Assembly (NCBI GenBank): GCA_030248195.1
Contig: JASAND010023803.1
Span: 1 to 64,000, forward strand
DNA length: 64,000 bases
From: Trissonchulus latispiculum
Taxonomy: Eukaryota; Nematoda; Enoplea; Enoplida; Ironidae
Direction: 5' to 3'
Shown here: positions 1-11,091 of the stretch, one piece after another
Position numbering within the stretch: position 1 is the stretch's first letter
Layout: each line of letters opens with the position of its first letter
The notes under the pieces: generated by a model
What the model was told of the DNA's origin: nothing
What the model saw: only the letters and a program-made list of their open reading frames with translations
Database searches by the model: none
Translations under genes and position numbers: made by a program

Positions 1-85
1 CTTTGAATTTTTAGTTTGAGTGTGCGTGTTAACTTGCAGTTCTATTATGTTCTGTAATCGGTAATTCGGTAATCTTTATTTGCAG

Positions 86-3000
86 AAAGTTTGATCTTCC
101 TTTTCAAACTATGCTATTGAACGATGAAGTTCATACATACGATCAGGTATTTAACTACTTACTTACGTACTTATGCGTACATGTGTGTTTGCTCTTATGT
201 TTTAGATTTTCCCCACTGTGATTGTAGGCGCAACAAACCCATAGATTAAGAACGAAGCCAATATAGCGGGTTATTGCTTGATTAAATTGTCTGGGCTTCC
301 CGATAAACGACGTTTCCCCGCCAATTCGTCCCTCTACCCAAAAAATCCACCCCTCCCAACAGGCTGCCTCTTTTGGTACCAACTTTTGCTCTGGAAAAAT
401 CGTTGAGAAGGCCAGCTTTTCAAAAATTTTCTGGCTTCGCCGGATATATTTTCTCATTTTTCCTTTTTTGACCATTAAATCTTCCTATTTTTGTGGTTAT
501 TAAAATCAACTGTTCAGTGTGTGTTAGAAAAATGGTGCTATTTTTAGCATTTTTCGAAAATATTAGCGAAAAAGCAACTGCTCTTCAAACGGAGCTAACT
601 TTGATCAACCTAGAGCTCGTGGTTTTTTCAACATTTTTTATTGTATGTACTTATCTAATTTCGTTTTATTTGAAATATTTTAATTTTATTTTTATTGTGT
701 AGGTAATTCGTGCAGTATCCCGTGCCATCGATTGCAGTGACGATTACGCAATGCAGCTTGCCACCATTGTTGATCGAGAAGTAAGATGCTTTCGTGCGGA
801 CCGGTGTCGGGGTGGTTGTTTATTCTAAACAAAGCAAGATAGTAGTCCATTAAGTTGTTTTATGTGTGATCTGGTGGGAGGCTTATGTAATGGTCTTTTC
901 TGTGTCGGCTGGCATAGTCTTGATTTATTAAGTTGGCAAGCTTGGTAAAATTTGGTTGACACCATCGGAATGGGTAATCCTGTCTATGTCACTTATTCGA
1001 GTGTAACTGTTGTTGTTCATTTTTAGGGTCGAAGTTCAGTACAAAGCGGTAGTAAAGAAAGATGTACTAGCTGTGCTGAGACAATCAGGGTTAGTGAATT
1101 AAATATATACGTTCAATCTTGTTGTAAAGTTCTTCGAAATCTATGTTTCCCTGGTCGTATTTTCTTTGTGTCCATTTTAGAGGTAAAACAAAACCGAATC
1201 AGCTTAGTTGTATGATTGCTGATGTATTGTCGCCGCATTTCAAGTTTTCGTTTTTATAGACGTATAAGTCAGTTCTTACTGTTTTTGGCGGTGTTGAATA
1301 AATTGCTTTGAAAATTATCCGCTTTTGTTACGAAATGCTGTTGAGGAATTCACTTGAATTTTTATTATATATGACAAAAGTTGTCCTCCGCTCAATTTTT
1401 AATCTATTACTGATTTGTATCTACCACCCCTTCCCTATTATCCTGTTAACGCCCGATTGCACCAAATTGGACTAACTTAGCTCGGTGCTAGCTTAACACC
1501 GAGTTAACTCGGTGTTAGCTATTCTACAGCTGAGCTCAAACTCAGAGTTAAAGTTAGGCCGTTGCAACAACCTTGGTCTTGTAAAGAATAACAAACCCTA
1601 AAGCCCGGTTCATACTTGTCTCTGAGTCTCTGTCTCTATGTCTCTGTCTTTAGCCGGTTCATACCTGTCTCTGTCCTTTAGTCTCTAAGCTGTCCTTAAG
1701 AGTCTCTAAGCGAAGTCGAACAATGCTCAACTTTTCTGCCTGTCCTTAAGCGGCAGCTAATCAAAATAGCAGATTCTAACACGTGATATGTCTGTTAAGT
1801 TGGATATTTAAAAGTAACTACATTTATAACCAATTTTAAAGTCAATTTTCAACACAGTAGAACTGCGGCTGTTAATGGGACAACAATAACATAATATTTT
1901 TTGATTGAAATGCTTTTTGCTCGTTTTTGATTAAACCCAGTGGCCAATAGAATTTGAATTAGTTGTCACACGACCTAGTCTCTGCCTTTTTGTCCTTTTA
2001 AGTATGAATGTCTTGTAAGCTTAAAGATAAAAGGACAGAGTCTTAGAGACAAGGACATAAAGACAGAGACTCAGAGACAAGTATGAACCAGGCTTAACCT
2101 TCAGCTCAGGGTTATCTTTAACCAATCATATTCGTTTCTTTAGTCAATGTATCCAATCATCATATGTCAAGGTTAGCTGACGTCTAAGTTAACCTCAAGG
2201 TTAACTCCGAGCTAAGTCTTAGCTATCCTTAACTCTGAGCTCAAGACTATTGCTGAAGTAGTGGATCGAAGCTCGTAAGGAACTTTTAAAACTAAAGTGC
2301 AAAATATTTTTGTAAAAAAGAATGGAACATGCAGAACTAATAGTTTGACAAGTCCGTGACGGCTTTTTCCAAAAAATTAAAGCTGAAATGTCAAAAATAG
2401 AGTTAGTCCTTAGTTAATCCTGATCGCACTCTGGATTAAATTTTTGTCGTTGAAGACTAAGTTAGTTCGGAGTTAACCTCGAGGTTAACCTAACCTGATT
2501 TGGTGCAACGGATTAACTTAGAATTATCAGGTTAACTCCGAGTTAACCTTGAGGTTAGCTTAACGGTGCAATCCGGTGTAAGTTTCGAAGATTTGGATTA
2601 GTATGGTTCGCTCTCCTACACAACCATTTTGAGTCGGAACTGTTTCACTAGACTGGCCACTTTAATTAAAAACATCAAAAAGGAAACGTTTGTCAAATCC
2701 TCAACCTACTGTCGATTTTTGGCTGTTTGCTGCCTACATACTTTCCGATTTGCAGCAAGTTTTCTGATCAGTTATCTTTGACATATGCACTTTTAGCGTC
2801 ACACATCCAAAGAAGGCAGAGCTGCACTGTTGGTAGAAGTGATGGACTCTGCCATTGTTTCCCATCAGATTTTTGCCCTGAAACTGATCCAATGGATCTT
2901 ACAGGCCTGCAATGAGTGTCGTAAGTATCCTGTAGATAGATTTTTAATATTATGTCGAAATTCTTTTCACGTTTGTTTTTTTAGTTGTAGCCAGTTTAAT

Positions 3001-4765
3001 GGAACAAAAATAAAATATTTTAAAGCAGTGATTCTTTCCTCTCCTGCCTCAATGTTAAAAACAATCAAGAAATAATGAAAAACTCCTGCCGGTAATACTA
3101 AGGTATACTCACACCTGTGCGTACCTAACTTTAGCAAAACTTAAGGGGAGGTTCAAATTTTGATCATTTTTTCACTTTCTCCGATCTCGCTGATTTTTAC
3201 ATTTTTATGGTCCAAACGGTATATTTTAATGATTTTTTAAATTAAAGTTGTAAGTCGTACGGTTGTTGCGTAATTTCATCTCAAAGTTGAGGTCTCATGT
3301 GTTAGACATAGGAAACTTAAAATTTTGACTTTTTTGAACTAGTGTTGAGTCTCGACACTGGGCATTGCTAACCAGCCTTGTCTGATATCATTAGAAAGGC
3401 CTGGATAAGGGCTGTGATTTGTTGGAATTAGAATTTTAATTCAGGTCTTTAAAAATTTTTAATCAGTTTTTGAATATTTAAAATTTGAACCGCTTTTAAA
3501 ATGGCTTCAAATTTTAAATGTTCAAGAATTAATTTAAAAATGTTAGAAGCCTAAATCAAAATTCTAATTCCAACAAAACACAAACCTCATCCAAGCCTTT
3601 CTAATGATACCAGACACGGCGGGTTAGCATTGCCCAGTTTCGAGATTTTTTGGCACTACTCCAAAAAAGAGAAACTTTTAACTATGTTTAACACGTCATT
3701 AGACCTCAACTTTGAGGTGAAATTACGCAACAACTGTACGATTTACAACTATAATTTTAAAAACTCTTTAAAATATACCGTTTCAACCATAAAACATGTA
3801 AAAATCAGCGAGATCGGAGAAAATCGAAAAAATGACCAACATTTGGTATGGATACATTTGAACTCATTTCTGATAGATCTGCAACAAAATTTTAAGTTTT
3901 CCAAGGGGAATTAAAAACTTTTTATCACCAATTTTGCTAAAAAGTTATGGATAGGGGTTTTCAGAATCGCTGAAAACGAATCTGAAAACAGTTTTTCGCT
4001 CCAGCTTTTCTTTCGCCAGAAATAAGCTAAGCTTAACGTTTATGCTTATATAGCTAACGAAAACCTGGATCGGAAAACGGTTTTTCGATTCGTGTTCAGC
4101 GATCCTGAACTTGGTCCCCCCTTGGAAAACTCAAGATTTTGTTCCAGATTGATCAGAAATGTATTCAAAATGCATCCAATTAGAACTAAATCGGCTACGT
4201 TTTGAGAAATTTGCTCACAGTTGTGCGTCCGTGTTGTTAGTATCGCCCTCCTGCCTGCAGCCACTAACGCTATGTCTTAGTCCAAAACAGGACAGAGAGG
4301 GGCTTTTCATTATTTTGAAGTCTAACTGAAGCCTCAGGTTATGTTTACCATTTGACAAAGGCCCGCTAGTGATATGGCTGGAGTATAAGCTCTGCTAAGT
4401 TTATTTTAGCTCCTTTGATTTCTGTGGTTTCTGCCATCCTGTTTCATGAAAAACTGTCACTGGAAGATAACGATGAACCAATTCAGATTGCTCGTCTTTT
4501 GCTCCAGCTTGATAATAAGCTTTGGAAAGGTACATAAAACAGCTCTTATTGACATTATTTTTCTTAATACTTACTGAGTACAATGATATCGGTCTAGCTG
4601 TGAATGATATGTTTGTAATTCCATTTGTTTTTAAAACTTGTTTAAAGCTTTAAAACTGTTTTTTGTTTTTATTTAGCAACTAGAGCATCTTTTCATCAGC
4701 TAATGATGGGAACGCTTTTGATGGATCCTTCCTACAAGAAGGATTTTTCAAGATTGTTTACTCAG
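86..4765 (+). CDS. UBR1/UBR2-type E3 ubiquitin ligase, internal exons only (partial)
   Basis: Exons read at 86-146, 703-780, 1027-1089, 2797-2920, 4410-4529 and 4677-4765, all with AG/GT borders and compatible phases. They encode KFDLPFQTMLLNDEVHTYDQ, then VIRAVSRAIDC...TIVDRE, GRSSVQSG, RHTSKEGR...HQIFALKLIQWIL, LLLQLDNKLWKG and ATRASFHQLMMGTLLMD..YKK. This order matches the region of UBR1/UBR2 from the ClpS-like N-domain (NEVHTYEQV in relatives) through the RNTS, LKLLSWL and SKLWKGARSVYHQLF blocks. UBR1/2 proteins recognise destabilising N-termini and ubiquitinate the substrate; the UBR box, RING and C-terminal domain are not in this window. The gene enters from the left edge. The last exon ends in phase 0 at 4765 and no later UBR exon was recognised, so the copy is either truncated or has very long introns. 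Family assignment is strong; UBR1 versus UBR2 is not decided. Confidence 0.9.
290..570. repeat. dispersed repeat, copy 1 (second copy in 17585-17790)
   Basis: Lies in the first UBR intron. It shares with 17585-17790 the ordered words TTTTGGTACCAA, GAAGGCCA, TTTTCAAAAAT, GGCTTCGCCGGA and CTATTTTTAGCAT followed by TTTTTCGAAAA. No coding potential is evident. Confidence 0.6.
1450..2578. mobile_element. Harbinger-like MITE with GTTAACTCCGAG repeats, flanked by TAA
   Basis: The ends are CGCCCGATTGCACC on the left and GGTGCAATCCGGTG on the right, which are inverted repeats with few mismatches, and TAA flanks both sides (1447-1449 and 2579-2581). The subterminal DNA consists of variants of GAGTTAACTC and GTTAACCTCGAG. 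A 3-bp TWA duplication is typical of PIF/Harbinger elements. No transposase is present. It lies in the UBR intron and carries a second element at 1602-2094. Confidence 0.7.
1602..2094. mobile_element. Harbinger-like MITE nested in 1450-2578
   Basis: The left end AGCCCGGTTCATACTTGTCT and the right end AGACAAGTATGAACCAGGCT are near-perfect inverted repeats, flanked on both sides by TAA (1599-1601, 2095-2097). The subterminal arms are runs of GTCTCTGAGTCTCTGTC and its complement. The element is 493 bp and non-coding. Confidence 0.8.
3140..3920. mobile_element. fold-back element with long inverted arms
   Basis: The left arm (about 3160-3340) contains TCTCCGATCTCGCTGATTTT and ATTTCATCTCAAAGTTGAGG; the right arm (about 3650-3840) contains their complements in reverse order. 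It lies in the UBR intron before the exon at 4410. A related copy is at 41343-42495. Exact ends and target duplication were not resolved. Confidence 0.6.
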
Positions 4766-5303
4766 GTATTAAACATGATTCCGGAAAATTGAAAATGAAA
4801 CTTTTTTGTTTTCTACGGGGGGGGGGTTACCGGACGCTTATTTGACACCAGCTGGCGTACCAGAAGACTACCATTGGTAAATGTAAATTCCGTTATGGCA
4901 TAGCTTTGTTACTTACTTCAATTTTTGTGACCAATTAACAAAGCCCCCTCAACCTGTCCTATCTCGTAGCATGAACTAGCTGTTGCAAGATGAAAATATT
5001 CCGTTAGTATTTCTGGATTTCAGGCCTCCTACTCTTCCTATTTTTCCTATTTTTTCCTATTTTTCTTAGAAATTCCTATTTTTTCCTATTTTCGATGAAA
5101 ATTCCTATTTTTTCCTATTTTTTCATTTTTTTATCCAGTTTTGGAATATTTCAGTATTAGTGCCTGAGATAATGTTTAGTGTCTGCTTTTATTTCGGATT
5201 TTGAAATTTTCGGCTGCGCCGACAAGTGTCTGTCTGCAATCACAATTCACAATCTTGTGGTTTCGCATCCGATTGAAATCTTAATTTTCTTAATCTTTCC
5301 TTT

Positions 5304-6577
5304 TATATAGCCAGGTTCACAAAAAAAAGGACAAGCCAAAATTCACAAAAAACGGGACATCAGTTTTTTTCCTGTGAAACTGCAACTTAAGGATTCAAAC
5401 TTTTGCCTATTAATAGCCACGCATCCCTAGCTTAACATACGTTAGTAGCAAGTTTTGGACTAAACCCGTTCTTACAGAATACTTACTTAAATGGAAGTAC
5501 CCAAAATTAGACTAAAAAACGTTTTGAGCCAAAGTTAGTGATTTTGTTGCTACTCTACCATGGCATATCCCAATAATCCCAAACTGTGCATCAGACATGC
5601 CCACCCTTTTGCCTTTTCATCCGCACAGTTTTCCTTTTCCTACAACCTCTGGCTTTGCTTGGGCCCAATGTCCTGTTTTTTGTGAACAAGTTCACAAATA
5701 AAAGGACAAATTTTTAATCGGCAGATCAGATCCCAGGAAGCACTTAGCTAATGTTTATTAGCTATTTACATTCTAGCGCACTAGAAAACGTATTTAAACA
5801 GCAAATTACTGCTCTTAACTTTGCTGCTGGCGCGCAGATCATCTAAAAAGTAGTATGGTCATCGGTGGGTCCAAGTGGTGACTTAAACGGGGGCTGGTGG
5901 ACTAAAAATTGCATTTCGTAAGAAAAAACAACGTTTAACCGTGTTTACGCGTTATTATATATAATTTCCAACCATTTTGGTAGTGAAAGCTTGTACTCGG
6001 CACTATTGCCCCATGTGACGTGACCCATGGTCACACCTTACCTTACCCCACTAGAACCAATTATGATATCAAAGATGTCTCTAAAGTTGACGTTAGCAGT
6101 TTGTTACAGCGTGGAAGTAATATTTACCAACTGTTTTTGAGTTCTTTTGGCTGAATTTTGAGATCTAAGTGTGCCATTACGGTCGGATGATTGGGACCTG
6201 ATGATCTGACGAGTTTTGGTCTTTCGGAAGGGTACACTGAAAAACTGTGCCTCAAATGTAGTTAAAATGAAGTAAAACAAGTTTACTGATTGTTTTTACA
6301 GTTCATTTGTGCACATAGTAGAAGTAATTAGAAAATTTGGACTGTCCTTTATTTTGTGAACTTTTGTCCTTTTTTTTGTGAATTCGTTCACAAAAAAAGG
6401 ACACGAAATTTTGCTATTATTTTCTCATCCGTAGGCGGAGGGCCACGATTTTTTGTGTGAATATAAAGCGAGTCCCGGCGCACATGCATGCACAAACAAT
6501 ATTCCAATCGGGGCTGAAACTTGAAAGTTTTCAACAAAAAACTGATTTTTGTCCTTTTTTTGTGAACCTTGCTATAT
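5304..6577. mobile_element. fold-back element, GGTTCACAAAAAAAGGAC ends
   Basis: The left end TATATAGCCAGGTTCACAAA is mirrored by TTTGTGAACCTTGCTATATA on the right. Further internal copies of TTTGTGAAC and GTTCACAAA occur near 5685 and 6355-6410. No open frame of note. Confidence 0.65.
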
Positions 6578-7076
6578 ACTTAATTAATTTAGTTTAGTTA
6601 ATTATGTATATACGCGTGTAGATCAATCTTTTGTGATATCTTCCACGGTTTTATTTAGAATTTAGTTACGCAGTCGAGCTTAAAATACACAGTTAAAAAC
6701 AAAATACGCACCAAAATACGCAGCCGAAAAATTCGTAAGTTGGAATTTCAAGAGTACTGTAAATTAGACAATTTACCATAGTATGGGCTCTGGCTCCTTC
6801 TGGGGTCGGTCAAAATTTTTTAATCGCCTTGGTCCCCTATCCAACTTGAATTTTAAAATTTTTGAAATCAGCAGGTCCGAAAACCTACCCCTACCAAATT
6901 TCTACGCCCTTTCTACCAAATTTCTTCTAATTTTCCCAAATCTTGTTTCTTCGGACACTTGGGGGGGATAATGCGAAAGACTCCTCTCCTGCATCCGTAT
7001 ATACCATGAATTGCAAGTTACGCAACTATGAAGCTTGGAACGTGCTAGTTGCAACTCTTCTGGCTTTGGGTGTTTT

Positions 7077-7168
7077 ACCTGTATTAACAGAGAGTTACAT
7101 GAGAAAATGCAAAAATTTTGTTACCTGTATTAACAGAGAGTTACATGAGAAAATGCAAAAATTTTGTT
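7077..7168. repeat. 46-bp tandem duplication
   Basis: A 46-bp unit starting TTACCTGTATTAACAGAGAG is present twice in direct succession with no visible differences, so the duplication appears recent. Confidence 0.8.
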
Positions 7169-7228
7169 AATATTTTCAGGAAACAAAAGCACTTGATTCG
7201 GCTTCAAAAGGGATATTTTGCAGACATG

Positions 7229-7400
7229 GGCGCACCCAGGGGAGGGGTTTTGGGGGTTCCGACCCCTCCCTTTCTATCCGATTTGCCCCCCAAACGTTTT
7301 GGGGAGAAAGCAAAACACTGAGCTATTGTCAATGTTTAAAACTAAAAAATAGGAAAATTAGGTTCGACCCCTCCCTTTTCAAAATCCTGGGTGCGCCCCT
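7229..7400. mobile_element. short palindromic MITE (GGGCGCACCCAGG ends)
   Basis: The word GGGCGCACCCAGG at the left is mirrored by CCTGGGTGCGCCC at the right, with GACCCCTCCCTTT repeated inside in both halves. About 170 bp. Confidence 0.55.
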
Positions 7401-7819
7401 GCTTGCAGAGAGCTTAAATTACCTTGGCTATTTTTCAATATTTCAGATACGTATATATATTTCGATATTTCAGACAAACTGTAGATTTGTCAAAATTTTG
7501 AAATTTAAATTGGATTTTTGCAAGCAGTTTAATGATTTCCAAAATGGTTAATTATGTTCCATTCCACCAAGCTTTGAATTTTCGAAAACCTGAAATACTG
7601 AACATTAATTCCTCCCAGCAAATGTCGGAATAGAATGCACGAGCAAAATCAATAAAATCTATGTTAAGAGCAACCTAATGTGACCAGTTACAAAATTTGG
7701 CATTTCAGAGTTCAAAATTTGATGATACGAAGATATAATACCGCTTTGCGCCTATTTCAGATGTCGAAATTTGGCGATATCTGATTTTTCAAAATCAACT
7801 ACTCTGGTTATACATGTAT

Positions 7820-8820
7820 ATGTTACGGGCAGATGAGTAAATTGGACACTTCTAAAAGTGTCCAGACATATGGATAAATTACGCATGTGCGCAGACAGAT
7901 AGATAAATTCTTACAATTATCGCATTCTGTCCGGACAGATGAGTAAATTATCTATGTGTCCAGAACAGGGTTGGACAGATGCGTAAATTTTTAAACTACG
8001 AACTAATAATGGAGAATATTTGTGTTTATAGCCGTTATTTAACTTCAGTATTATTTTTACTTTATTTTTAATAATTTATGCATTGTTCTAAAGCTTGTTA
8101 TATATTACATTTTATTAGCTTACGTATGTTTAGTATTAGTTAAATTTTAAAATATCTTATTTGATCTTGCTAATTTTATGTATAAAACATTTTAATTTAA
8201 TAAGTATTTTATGTACTTTTTGTACTTAATTACAATTAATAATAGATTAGATACTACGTATATAAGTAAATAATTATACGTTAGCATAAAACGTACGTAA
8301 ATTTGTAAATTTAATTCTTGTTAATTTCACCGCTGGTTGCCATTTTAAATTGCGCTATAATGACGGCACCAAAATTTCACAAATATATATGTATGTACGT
8401 AAAATAATTAATTAACAAATAAATAAATTATCAATAGCGATCAATCATTGGAATGATATCCATTAAATGTTATATAAAATTAACAAAATCAAGTAAGAGA
8501 TTTTTAAAATTTGATCAAGCATAAGCTAATAAAATATAATAACTAGCTTTATAACAATGCATAAATTATTAAAAATAAGGTAAAAATAATACTGAAGTTA
8601 CATAACGGCTATAAACACAAATATTCTCCATTATTAGTTCGTAGTTTAAAAATTTACGCATCTGTCCAACCCTGTTCTGGACACATACATAATTTACTCA
8701 TCTGTCCGGACAGAATGCGATAATTGTAAGAATTTATCTATCTGTCTGCGCACATGCGTAATTTATCCATCTGTCTGGACACTTTTAGAAGTGTCCAATT
8801 TACTCATCTGCCCGTAACAT
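7820..8820. mobile_element. fold-back element with arms of several hundred bp
   Basis: Begins ATGTTACGGGCAGATGAGTA and ends with the exact complement TACTCATCTGCCCGTAACAT. The arms are nearly identical for more than 300 bp (for example GGACACTTCTAAAAGTGTCC in both) and carry repeated words of the form GGACAGATGAGTAAATTA. The centre, about 8050-8560, is AT-rich spacer. The high arm identity suggests a recent insertion or arm-to-arm conversion. Confidence 0.75.
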
Positions 8821-9692
8821 ATATACCTCTTGTATCTTTTTTATTCTATTTTGCAGTTTCACTTTCAAGTGAAAATAGATTAACTTTGTTAAGGTTTAGG
8901 CTATTAAATGAGCGTGTACCTCAAGAATAAAAATTTAGCTTATTTTGGCTATTGAGCCAGTTAACAGTTAACTTTTCAAACTGTGGTCAGTGCAGTCTTT
9001 TCAATTTCGTGCGAGAGGTGGGCGTGATCGCGTGCGAGCGCATCGCGGTCATTCAAAAATGTGTCCACCGCCAACTCTGGGATCTTGAGCGCACCCCCTG
9101 GGTCCGGAGGATATTTTAGCTTAAAAACACTTTATGTAACTTCTTCATTTTTTAGCGATTTTTCGCAGTTTTTACACTTATAAACGTAGAAATTTGGAAA
9201 AATTTTCCCCAAAAATGACCCCCCCCCCATTTTGGATGAGTCCCCCCATAAAAATTGTTTTGGAATAAGCCAGTAATCCTTAGTTGTCCGAGGGTCGGAT
9301 TTGGGTTGGCCGACTATTTTGGGTACCCTAGTTGGAGAAATTGGGCCTCGGCAGCCAAACTTTACATAATGCGTAATGTTACGGTTGGTGCTTGTGGCTA
9401 GTACAGTGCAAAAAAATTCGGCTGCTGCTTGTTAGCCGTCTTGTTGGGTTTTTTGTGAATTTCCGGGGTGAAGTTTTTGCGAACATTGCTATACCGTTGT
9501 TCTGCTTTGTTGTAAGTAAGCTTGACGGTGCTAAAAACTAAATTAATGCTGTAAATTCAATATTGATTCGCCCAATAGGCTTCATTTAACTTCCTATATT
9601 TTCCTATTTTTATCTTTGAAAATTCCCATTTTTTCCTATTTTTTGCAAGAAAAAATTCCTATTTTTTCCTATTTTGTCAAAATTGCATAGTA

Positions 9693-10655
9693 GGAGGCCA
9701 GCGATCCTATCAATATGGGATTGAGTTGGATCCGGATTAAACTTATTTTGGGATTCAACCCCAAAATTTTTGGATCGACTTAATCCTGTTTTAAATCCAA
9801 TCCTATCAAACTTTTTGGGATCGGGATTGAGTTAATCCGGATTCAAAGTTTTCAACCCCATTTTCAATCCAATTTTCGATCAAGTTTTCAATCAATTTTT
9901 GAATCCAGTTTTAAGCGCTTTATGTTTTGCATGTAGATGCGCTATTCAACGGAACTGCTGTTGTTGTTTGAAGTTTGAATGATCATGAATGCAATAATTT
10001 CCAGTGCATCTTCTTGCATTGCAATATTTTGCAATTTCTTGTAGGAAACTTGTACTACATGCAGCTAAAATAAACTACTAAGAAGTATTAAATGCATTAG
10101 GTAACGTAATGTTATCTACTTTTGAAGTAAGATAAAACATAACATTTTAGAGGGCAACCAATATGCCAATCTAATCCGATCATGCCAGACTTATTTCATT
10201 TCAATTTATAATGATTTTATGAAATTTTAAACTAAATTATAAAATTTACTTATTCTTGGTGTAATAAAAAGCTGAAATTTTGAGAACAGCTTTTGAGAAC
10301 AACACCTTAATCAACTGACAAGTGTTTAAATAACTAAACATCTTACCAGTGTCACGCACTCATAATTTTCACCTATCACGACCCTCAAATCGTGCCATGA
10401 TATCTGGATCGAAATCTCAACCCACCTCCCCTAGGTGGGTTGAAATTAGTCCATTTTAACCCCATTTTAATCTCAAAATTTCAATCCCGATTTAATGATA
10501 AGACTGGACTATGATCGAATTTCAATCCGGATTGGATCCCTATTCAAAAACTTGGATTAAGTCAACCCCGCAATGATAGGACTTGGGTTGAGTTTTCAAT
10601 CCAGGTTTGAATCCGGATTCAGGTTTCAACCCGGATTGAAGCGCTTGATAGGATC
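9693..10655. mobile_element. fold-back element, GATCCTATCAA ends
   Basis: GATCCTATCAA near the left end is mirrored by TTGATAGGATC at the right. Both arms are built from variants of GGATTGAGTTGGATCCGGAT and TTTCAATCC. The centre is AT-rich. No open frame of note. Confidence 0.65.
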
Positions 10656-11091
10656 GGCCCCTGGGGTGCTTCGTCTCCCAGACGCCCAAGTTTTTCTACG
10701 GTCCGCTTCCTGCGAAACAATCTTCTATGTGCGTCACTGGCCTGACGTACGGAGCCTGGCCCCGGTGTATCCCTAGTTCTGTCACATCTTTGCGGAAAAT
10801 TAAAGTTTATTTAATTTATCAGTTTCCTGCCATATGAATTGCTATATGTACAATGCAGAAAATTGAAGTCGTTGCAATCAGTGTTAAGGTGGGACAAGGG
10901 AGAAAGGGACGCCACCTGCGGCGAATTCGTAAATACATACGCATACGTGTGATGTAAGGAACGTTTGTTTCATGACTTTCCATGTTTCGTAATTTCATGA
11001 AGTTTGCCATTTTGCTTTATGGATTGACTATGTATATATGCTGTGTTATATACTGGTTTTATTATGTATTTTCTAGGAAAAGATTGGCCCA

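Larger units (their letters stand above)
4766..11076. other. gene-free interval filled with repeats
   Basis: No UBR continuation or other exon was recognised between the last UBR exon and METTL25B. The interval contains TTTTTTCCTATT-rich stretches at 5030-5150 and 9585-9680, three fold-back elements (5304-6577, 7820-8820, about 9693-10655), a small palindromic repeat at 7229-7400 and a tandem duplication at 7077-7168. The word GGCCTCCTACT at 5029 and its complement AGTAGGAGGCC near 9690 may mark the ends of one larger insertion, but no target duplication was found. Confidence 0.6.

Noticed and set aside
5029..9695. Single 4.7-kb transposon bounded by GGCCTCCTACT and AGTAGGAGGCC
   Set aside because: Only 11 bp of inverted end and no matching target duplication; the subterminal TTCCTATTTT repeats are in direct, not inverted, orientation.
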